A DNA stretch of 32,486 nt from positions 1-32,486 of the forward strand of contig NZ_JAEVFE010000014.1 in assembly GCF_016803135.1 (NCBI RefSeq), written 5' to 3'. Shown one piece after another: positions 26,113 through 32,486 of this stretch. Under the pieces are notes generated by a model. The model was not told the DNA's origin. It ran no database searches and worked only from the letters and a program-made list of their open reading frames with translations. Numbering within the stretch: the stretch's first letter is position 1; each line of letters starts with the position of its first letter. Source of the stretch: Altererythrobacter sp. C41. Its GTDB lineage: Bacteria; Pseudomonadota; Alphaproteobacteria; Sphingomonadales; Sphingomonadaceae. The position numbers were made by a program, and so were the translations under genes.

Positions 26113-26688
26113 ATGGCTGATACGACTGGCGCCGCGACACCCGATACAGTCGCCGTACATGGCGATGACGGGGTCCGCCGGCGCGACTTCATCAACATCG
26201 CGGCGGTCAGCGCTGCGGGTTTCGGCGGGGTGGCGGTGCTCTATCCGCTGATCAGCCAGATGGCGCCTTCGGCCGACGTGCTCGCCGAAAGCAGCACCGA
26301 AGTCGACGTTTCGGCGATCGAGCCGGGCCAGGCGATCAAGGCCGTCTTCCGCAAGCAGCCACTGTTCGTGCGCCGCCTGACGGACAAGGAAATCGCGGAG
26401 GCGAACGCGGTCGACGCCAGCTCGCTGCGCGATCCGCAGACCCTCGCCGAGCGGACCAAGGAAGGGCATCAGGACATGCTCGTCACCATGGGCGTGTGCA
26501 CCCACCTCGGCTGCGTGCCGCTGGGCGCCGCCGAAGGTGAGAACAAGGGCGAATTCGGCGGCTACTTCTGCCCCTGCCACGGTTCGCACTACGACACGGC
26601 CGCGCGCATCCGCAAAGGCCCGGCGCCGACGAACCTCGAAGTGCCGGAATACGAGTTCACTTCCGACACCGTCATCAGAGTCGGCTGA
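26113..26688 (+). CDS. petA: Ubiquinol-cytochrome c reductase iron-sulfur subunit (Rieske)
   Basis: 191 aa. It carries the 2Fe-2S cluster that takes the first electron from ubiquinol in complex III. A twin-arginine-like RRRDFI (22-27) is followed by the single anchor helix; cluster boxes CTHLGC (129-134) and CPCHGSHYD (153-161) are complete. Usual Rieske length. First gene of the petABC set, 17 bp before petB, with AAGGCAGGG before the ATG. Confidence 0.97.
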   Translation: MADTTGAATPDTVAVHGDDGVRRRDFINIAAVSAAGFGGVAVLYPLISQMAPSADVLAESSTEVDVSAIEPGQAIKAVFRKQPLFVRRLTDKEIAEANAVDASSLRDPQTLAERTKEGHQDMLVTMGVCTHLGCVPLGAAEGENKGEFGGYFCPCHGSHYDTAARIRKGPAPTNLEVPEYEFTSDTVIRVG

Positions 26689-26705
26689 GGAGCGAGAGAC
26701 AGAAC

Positions 26706-27998
26706 ATGAGCTTCCCCTGGGCCAAGGAATACACTCCGGCCAATCCGGTCATGAAATTCCTCGACGAAAAGCTGCCCCTGCCGCGGCTCGTCTACAACGC
26801 GGTTGGCGCCGGCTATCCGGTGCCGCGCAATCTCAACTACATGTGGAATTTCGGCGTGCTCGCCGGGTTCTTCCTCGTGCTGCAGATCGTTACCGGCGTG
26901 ATCCTGGCGATGCACTACGCCGCCGACGCGACCGTCGCCTTCGGCAAGGTCGAGCACATCATGCGCGACGTGAACTGGGGGTGGCTGATGCGCTATGCCC
27001 ACGCCAACGGCGCGAGCTTCTTCTTCATCGTCATCTACCTGCACATCTTCCGTGGGTTCTACTACTCCTCGTACAAGGCGCCGCGCGAGATGGTGTGGCT
27101 GCTGGGCGTGGTGATCTTCCTGCTGATGATGGCGACCGCGTTCATGGGCTATGTCCTGCCGTGGGGTCAGATGAGCTTCTGGGGCGCCAAGGTCATCACC
27201 GGCCTGTTCGGTGCGATCCCCGTGGTCGGCGAGCCGCTGCAGGTCTGGCTGCTGGGCGGTTTTGCACCCGACGACGCGGCGCTCAACCGCTTCTTCTCGC
27301 TGCACTTCCTGCTGCCGTTCGTGATCGCCGGCGTGGTCATCCTGCACATCTGGGCGCTGCACATTCCGGGCTCGTCGAACCCAACCGGCGTCGAGGTGAA
27401 GGGCGAGAGCGACACCGTGCCGTTTCACCCCTACTACACGGCGAAGGACGGCTTCGGACTGGGTGTGGTCCTGATCCTGTTCGCAGCGATGGTCTTCTTC
27501 CTGCCGAACTACCTCGGCCACCCGGACAACTACATCGAGGCGAACCCGCTCTCGACCCCGGCGCACATCGTGCCCGAATGGTACTTCTGGCCCTTCTACG
27601 CGATCCTGCGCGCCTTCACGATGGACTTCATCCTGCCGGCCAAGCTCTGGGGCGTGCTGGCGATGTTCGCGGCGATCCTGATCTGGTTCTTCCTGCCGTG
27701 GCTCGACCGTTCGCCGGTACGCAGCGGCCATTATCGCCCGCTGTTCCGCAAGTTCTTCTGGTTCGGTCTCATCCCGGTGATGGCGGTGCTGTTCTACTGC
27801 GGCGGCGCGCCGGCGGAAGAACCGTACGTGATGCTCAGCCAGCTCGCGACGGCATACTACTTCCTCCACTTCCTGGTGATCCTGCCGCTGGTCTCCTCGT
27901 TCGAGAAGCCCGAGCCGCTGCCCTATTCGATCACCGAAGCGGTGCTGGGGTCCGACAAGAAGGCCGTGCTCGGCGAAAACACGACGCCCGCGACCTGA
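26706..27998 (+). CDS. petB: Cytochrome b of the bc1 complex
   Basis: 430 aa with eight transmembrane helices. Diagnostic [16 protein letters not shown] (the PEWY quinol-oxidation loop) is present. Heme-binding histidine helices include [16 protein letters not shown] and [20 protein letters not shown], with [17 protein letters not shown] as the Qo-site helix. It transfers electrons across the membrane and carries out quinone chemistry in the Q cycle. GAGGAGCGAG precedes the ATG. Second gene of petABC. Confidence 0.97.
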   Translation: MSFPWAKEYTPANPVMKFLDEKLPLPRLVYNAVGAGYPVPRNLNYMWNFGVLAGFFLVLQIVTGVILAMHYAADATVAFGKVEHIMRDVNWGWLMRYAHANGASFFFIVIYLHIFRGFYYSSYKAPREMVWLLGVVIFLLMMATAFMGYVLPWGQMSFWGAKVITGLFGAIPVVGEPLQVWLLGGFAPDDAALNRFFSLHFLLPFVIAGVVILHIWALHIPGSSNPTGVEVKGESDTVPFHPYYTAKDGFGLGVVLILFAAMVFFLPNYLGHPDNYIEANPLSTPAHIVPEWYFWPFYAILRAFTMDFILPAKLWGVLAMFAAILIWFFLPWLDRSPVRSGHYRPLFRKFFWFGLIPVMAVLFYCGGAPAEEPYVMLSQLATAYYFLHFLVILPLVSSFEKPEPLPYSITEAVLGSDKKAVLGENTTPAT

Positions 27999-28020
27999 GG
28001 ACGAGAGAAAGAGACGCACA

Positions 28021-28881
28021 ATGATCCGGCCTATCGCAATCCTCGTCGGTCTTGGCTTCAGCATCGTCGTGCTGCTGGCCTTCGTGACCGGCGCCTACAC
28101 CTGGGCGACCGAAGAGGCGCAGCCCACCGCGGAGCATGAATTCCATCTCGCGCCGCACGGCCCCGAAGGCGGCTTCGCGCACGACGGTCCGCTCGGCACC
28201 TGGGACGTGGCCCAGCTTCAGCGCGGCTACCAGGTCTACAAGGAAGTCTGCGCCGCCTGCCACAGCCTCAAATACGTCGCCTTCCGCGATCTCGCGGGGC
28301 TCGGCTACGACGAGGGGCAGATCAAGGCGGAAGCGGCGAGCTACCAGGTGCCCGGCATCGATCCGAACACCGGCGAGGCGACGTTCCGCCCGGGCCTGGC
28401 GACCGACTACTTCCCGTCGCCCTATCCGAACGCGGTCGCGGCGGCTGCGGCGAACAACAACGCTATTCCGCCCGATCTCTCGCTGATGACCAAGGCGCGT
28501 CATCACGGGCCGGAATATGTTTACTCGCTGCTGACGGGTTACGGCCCGATCCCGGCCGAGCTGAAGCAGGAGTTCCCGGACTTCGAAACGCCGACCGGAC
28601 TGCACTTCAACCGCTACTTCCCGAACCTCAACCTGGCGATGGCGCCGCCGCTGACCACCGACGGTCAGGTGACCTACGCCGATGGCAACCCGCAGCCGAC
28701 CATCCGCCAGATGGCGGCCGACGTCGCCGCCTTCCTGACCTGGACCGCCGAACCCAAGATGGTCGAGCGGCGCCAGACCGGCTGGCCGGTGCTCGGGTTC
28801 CTGATCTTCGCGACGATCCTCGCGTTCCTCGCCAAGAAGCAGGTCTGGTCGAGCGTGACGCCCGGGCGCAAGGACGACTGA
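28021..28881 (+). CDS. petC: Cytochrome c1
   Basis: 286 aa. N-terminal signal segment (about 4-24), then a CXXCH heme-binding site CAACH (77-81) with the axial ligand M207 in NLAMAPPL, and a C-terminal anchor helix (about 255-277). The alphaproteobacterial c1 features RGYQVYKEVC and YFPSPYPN are present. Accepts electrons from the Rieske protein and passes them to soluble or membrane cytochrome c. Last gene of petABC; a terminator follows 24 bp after the stop. Confidence 0.97.
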   Translation: MIRPIAILVGLGFSIVVLLAFVTGAYTWATEEAQPTAEHEFHLAPHGPEGGFAHDGPLGTWDVAQLQRGYQVYKEVCAACHSLKYVAFRDLAGLGYDEGQIKAEAASYQVPGIDPNTGEATFRPGLATDYFPSPYPNAVAAAAANNNAIPPDLSLMTKARHHGPEYVYSLLTGYGPIPAELKQEFPDFETPTGLHFNRYFPNLNLAMAPPLTTDGQVTYADGNPQPTIRQMAADVAAFLTWTAEPKMVERRQTGWPVLGFLIFATILAFLAKKQVWSSVTPGRKDD

Positions 28882-28905
28882 TCTCCTCGCCTGCCAAACG
28901 CGATT

Positions 28906-28945
28906 GCGCCCCTCCATCCCGGCGATGTGAGGGGCGCTTTCATTT
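28906..28945 (+). terminator. Rho-independent terminator of petABC
   Basis: Perfect 9-bp stem GCGCCCCTC (28906-28914) with GAGGGGCGC (28929-28937), a 14-base loop, and TTTCATTT directly after. It lies between petC and apt, so apt probably has its own promoter or relies on readthrough. Confidence 0.85.
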
Positions 28946-28957
28946 CGGGAGGACCGG

Positions 28958-29494
<537 letters not shown>

Positions 29495-29569
29495 CGGGAT
29501 AGAACGCCGAGCCCGCGCATTGTCGATGCGAGGACTGCTCACACAGGAATACGATCGCTCCGGGGGGTA

Positions 29570-31423
29570 ATGGAAGAACAGGCATTCGTCATCGCGCTTG
29601 TCGGCGTGCTCGGCATCGGGGCGCAGTGGATCGCCTGGCGCACTGGCTGGCCCGCGATCGTGCTGATGCTCGCCGCCGGCTTCCTCGCCGGGCCGATCCT
29701 GGGCCTGTTCGATCCCGAAGCGGCATTCGGCGAACTGCTCGAGCCGATGGTCGCCATCGGCGTCGCGCTGATCCTGTTCGAAGGCGGCCTCAATCTCGAT
29801 CTGCGCGAGCTGCGCCATGCCGGCGACGGGGTCTGGCGCCTCGTGCTGTTCGGCGTGCCGATCGGCTGGCTGCTGGCAACGCTGGCCGGATACTTCGTCG
29901 CCGGCCTCGTCTGGCCGGTCGCCATCCTCTTCGGCGGCATTCTGGTCGTGACGGGCCCAACGGTCGTGCTGCCGCTGCTTCGCCAGTCGAAGATCCTCCC
30001 GCGACCTGCGGCCACGCTCAAGTGGGAGGCGATAGTCAACGATCCGCTCGGCGCGCTCTGCGCCGTGATCGCCTACGAATACTTCCGCCTCACGGCGGCC
30101 GCACCCGACGCGACCCTGTTCGAAGTGGTGCCGCCGATGATCATCGCCGCGCTTCTGGCGGGCGGAATCGGCTATGCCGCCGCCCGCTTCGTGGCCTGGT
30201 CCTTCCCGCGCGGGCTCGTTCCCGAATACCTCAAGGCCCCGGTGCTCCTGACGCTGGTCATCTGCGTGTTCGTGCTGTCGAACGCGATCGAGCACGAGGC
30301 CGGGCTGATGGCGGTTACCGTGATGGGCGTCGCGCTAGCCAACATGAACGTCACCAGCCTGCGCTCGATCCACCATTTCAAGGAAAACATCGCGCTCATC
30401 CTGGTGTCGGGTATCTTCATCGTGCTGTCGGCCTCGCTCGACTATCAGGAGCTGAGCTACCTCAACTGGCGCTTCGGGCTGTTCCTGCTCGCGCTGCTGT
30501 TCCTCGTGCGTCCGGCGACGATACTCGTCAGCCTGCTGTTCAGCTCGGTTCCGTGGAATGAGCGGCTGCTGCTCGCCTGGATCGCACCGCGCGGTATCGT
30601 CATGGTCGCCGTGTCCGGCCTCTTCGCGCTTCGCCTGTCGGAGCTCGGCTATGCCGACGGCGAGGTGCTGATCGGCCTCAGCTTCGCGGTGGTGGTGGCG
30701 ACGATCGTCGCACACGGCTTCACCATCGATCTCGTCGCGCGCTGGCTGGGCGTGAGGGGCAGCTCGCGCCCCGGCTTGCTGATCGTCGGCAGCACCCCGT
30801 GGACGATCGCCCTCGCGCAGGAGATGCACGCGCTGAAAACGCCGGTGATGGTCGTCGACTCGAGCTGGCAGCGCCTCGCCCCCGCACGGCGCGCGGGCCT
30901 GCCGTTCTATCACGGCGAGATCCTCAACGAAGCGACCGAGCACAATCTCGATCTTACCCCGTTTCAGGTGCTCGTCGCCGCGACGGAGAACGAGGCCTAC
31001 AACACGCTCGTGTGCAACGAGTTCGCCTACGAGATCGGCCGCGATACCGTGTACCAGCTCGGCGAGGCAGTGAGCGACGATGACCGCCACGCCATTCCGC
31101 CGTCCCTGCGCGGCCGCGCGCTGTTCGAATCCGGCTTTGGCGTGGCCGACGTCAACGAACGTCAGGCGCAGGGCTGGGTCTTCCGCAAGACCAAGCTGTC
31201 CGACGAGTTCAAGTTCGACGACGCGCGCGAGCTTCTGCCCGAATCGGGCCACCTTCTACTCCTGCTGCGCAAGGACGGCACGCTGCGCTTCTTCACCCAC
31301 GCCTCGCGGCCCGACCCGCGGCCCGGCGACACCGTCATCTCCTTCACCCCGCCGAAGAGCCGGACGGCGGGCGAGGGGGCGGACCGGCCGGCGAAGGGAA
31401 GGCGGGGGCAGCAACCGGCATGA
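29570..31423 (+). CDS. CPA1 family cation/proton antiporter with C-terminal RCK-like domain
   Basis: 617 aa. An N-terminal membrane domain of 12-13 helices (residues 1 to about 385) with AIVNDPLGAL (N157-D158, the ion-binding ND pair of CPA1) and GLMAVTVMGVALANM, then a cytosolic part resembling a TrkA-N/RCK nucleotide-sensing domain (about 395-510; LLIVGSTPWTIALAQEM) and an RCK-C-like tail. The Gly pattern for NAD binding is degenerate (VGSTPW rather than GxGxxG). The exported ion (Na or K) is not readable. Ribosome binding site GGGGGG is very close to the ATG (two bases). Last codons overlap or touch the lipoprotein gene that follows. Confidence 0.9.
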   Translation: MEEQAFVIALVGVLGIGAQWIAWRTGWPAIVLMLAAGFLAGPILGLFDPEAAFGELLEPMVAIGVALILFEGGLNLDLRELRHAGDGVWRLVLFGVPIGWLLATLAGYFVAGLVWPVAILFGGILVVTGPTVVLPLLRQSKILPRPAATLKWEAIVNDPLGALCAVIAYEYFRLTAAAPDATLFEVVPPMIIAALLAGGIGYAAARFVAWSFPRGLVPEYLKAPVLLTLVICVFVLSNAIEHEAGLMAVTVMGVALANMNVTSLRSIHHFKENIALILVSGIFIVLSASLDYQELSYLNWRFGLFLLALLFLVRPATILVSLLFSSVPWNERLLLAWIAPRGIVMVAVSGLFALRLSELGYADGEVLIGLSFAVVVATIVAHGFTIDLVARWLGVRGSSRPGLLIVGSTPWTIALAQEMHALKTPVMVVDSSWQRLAPARRAGLPFYHGEILNEATEHNLDLTPFQVLVAATENEAYNTLVCNEFAYEIGRDTVYQLGEAVSDDDRHAIPPSLRGRALFESGFGVADVNERQAQGWVFRKTKLSDEFKFDDARELLPESGHLLLLLRKDGTLRFFTHASRPDPRPGDTVISFTPPKSRTAGEGADRPAKGRRGQQPA

Positions 31424-31440
31424 CGATGAGGACCGAGACG

Positions 31441-32019
31441 ATGAGACTATTGTTCGCGACGACGGCCGTGCTCGCTCTGGCGGGTTGCGACCGGCGCGAA
31501 CCGCCCCCACCGCCCGAGCCGACGCCCGAGGCGTCGCCGACCCAGGCCTCGATCATCCGGCCGGAGATCGAGGTCGAACGGCCCGAGCCGGAGCTCGAGC
31601 CGCTGGAAGCCAGCGTCACTTTCGCCGAGGCAGGCGGCGACCTTTCCGCCGCGGCGCTGGAGGACCTCAAGACGATTCTCGAATCGCCGCAGATGGCCGA
31701 AGGCGGCGCGATCGTGCTGCGCGGCCATACCGATTCTACCGGCGACGACGAGGCCAACCTGCGCGTGTCGGGGCGGCGCGCGGAAATGGTGCGCGACTGG
31801 CTGGTCGAGCAAGGCGTGGCCGAGGAGCGCATCACCGTGATCGCTCTCGGCGAGCAGCGTCCCATCGCGCCCAATGCCAAGCTGGATGGGTCGCCGGACG
31901 AGGCCGGCCGCGCGGCCAATCGGCGCGTCGATGTCGCGATTGCGTTACCCGACGCAGTGGCTGACGAAGCGGAAGAGGACGAAGCCGCGCAGTCGCACGC
32001 GACCCCACAGGTCCACTAG
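31441..32019 (+). CDS. OmpA-like domain lipoprotein
   Basis: Start at ATG 31441, preceded by GAGGA eight bases upstream and opening a lipoprotein signal (MRLLFATTAVLALAGC); an ATG at 31420 in ATGA overlap with the antiporter would add seven residues before the signal. 192 aa. Lipobox LAGC, then a proline/glutamate-rich linker (about residues 20-55; EPPPPPEPTPE, RPEPELEPLE), then an OmpA-like domain with RGHTDSTGDDEANLRVSGRRA and ANRRVDVAI, the peptidoglycan-binding Asp and Arg positions. The linker could span the periplasm. Its closeness to the antiporter suggests cotranscription. Confidence 0.88.
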   Translation: MRLLFATTAVLALAGCDRREPPPPPEPTPEASPTQASIIRPEIEVERPEPELEPLEASVTFAEAGGDLSAAALEDLKTILESPQMAEGGAIVLRGHTDSTGDDEANLRVSGRRAEMVRDWLVEQGVAEERITVIALGEQRPIAPNAKLDGSPDEAGRAANRRVDVAIALPDAVADEAEEDEAAQSHATPQVH

Positions 32020-32023
32020 CGCA

Positions 32024-32486
32024 TCAGCCGATCCGGCGTACTTCCTCGAGCACCTGTTCGGCCCATTGTGTTCTGCAGATGAGGAGGTCTGGGAGTTCGG
32101 TATCGGGCGCGTTGTAGATGAGTGGTGAGCCGTCGATGCGTGAGCAGTGGAGGCCGTGTGCCTTGGCGACGGCGACGGGGGCGCAGTTGTCCCACTGGTA
32201 CTGTCCGCCGGAGTGGAGGTAGATCTCGGCCTGGCCGCGGACCACGGCCATGGCCTTGGCGCCGGCCGAGCCCATCGCGATGAGCTCGCCGCCGATCGCC
32301 TCGGCCACGGCGAGCGCTTCCTTGGCAGGCCGGGTGCGGCTGACCACGAGGCGCGGGGCGGCGGCGGGTTCGGGCAGGGCGGCGATCCGGTCGCTGCGCA
32401 GCACCACGCCGCCGTTCAGGCCGGGCAGCGCGACCGCGCCGACTTTGGCTTCCCCGTCGATGGCAAGCCCGACATGGACCGCCCAG
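32024..32486 (-). CDS. cysQ: 3'(2'),5'-bisphosphate nucleotidase, C-terminal part (cut by window edge)
   Basis: The minus strand enters in frame at 32485 (WAVHVGLAIDGEAKVGAVAL) and runs to TGA at 32024, about 153 residues, so the N-terminal metal site lies beyond the window. The visible part has the second half of the inositol-monophosphatase fold with SGGQYQWDNCAPVAVAKAHG (WD motif) and IDGSPLIYN, typical of CysQ. It removes the 3' phosphate from PAP formed in sulfate assimilation. Its stop is four bases beyond the end of the convergent lipoprotein gene. It is a different branch from the family member at 2197. Confidence 0.85.
   Translation of the reverse strand, partial: WAVHVGLAIDGEAKVGAVALPGLNGGVVLRSDRIAALPEPAAAPRLVVSRTRPAKEALAVAEAIGGELIAMGSAGAKAMAVVRGQAEIYLHSGGQYQWDNCAPVAVAKAHGLHCSRIDGSPLIYNAPDTELPDLLICRTQWAEQVLEEVRRIG

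Noticed and set aside
26589-28064. 491-codon minus-strand frame opposite petB
   Set aside because: Antisense shadow; petB on the other strand is certain.

Overview
The window looks like a chromosomal stretch from an alphaproteobacterium, most likely Sphingomonadales and possibly Erythrobacteraceae. This rests on the high G+C (about two thirds in the lines I counted), the gene families and gene order (lspA followed by a DUF3035 lipoprotein; sucC beside etfB with no sucD; a small basic protein between gpmA and tRNA-Thr), and frequent ATGA/GTGA stop-start overlaps and TTG/GTG starts. The taxonomic call is inference from recalled gene order, not from a search.

Layout. 1-3000: the 5' end of etfB (minus) with an operator-like palindrome upstream, a secreted DUF6265 protein, sucC (minus), and an inositol-monophosphatase-family phosphatase. 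3045-5195: an OmpA-type lipoprotein (minus) and a CNNM/CBS/CorC membrane protein (plus). 5211-5416: a large imperfect palindrome with a hairpin at each end. 5435-15596: a minus-strand run of about eleven closely spaced genes: small basic protein, gpmA, purE, purK, folA, M19 dipeptidase, ribF, glycerophosphodiesterase, ileS, lspA and DUF3035 lipoprotein. It ends at a terminator that contains the last stop codon. 15687: tRNA-Thr(GGT), divergent from that run. 15762-17301: a lower-G+C patch holding a solitary self-inhibited Fic protein with its own promoter.

17425-22480: two bacterial-PH-domain membrane proteins, a small GNAT-like protein, threonine aldolase overlapping an EamA transporter, and an SDR/epimerase-like protein. 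22533-25932: pepN overlapping pgeF. 26113-28881: petABC, the complete cytochrome bc1 complex, ended by a strong terminator. 28958-32019: apt, a CPA1-type cation/proton antiporter and an OmpA-like lipoprotein. 32024-32486: the 3' part of cysQ (minus).

Most of the window is housekeeping: TCA cycle, bc1 respiration, purine, folate and flavin synthesis, glycolysis, aminoacylation and envelope maturation. The parts that stand out are the Fic patch next to tRNA-Thr, the 206-bp palindromic element, and a LiuR-like palindrome in front of etfB. I found no CRISPR array, rRNA, transposase, integrase or evident multi-gene defence system.
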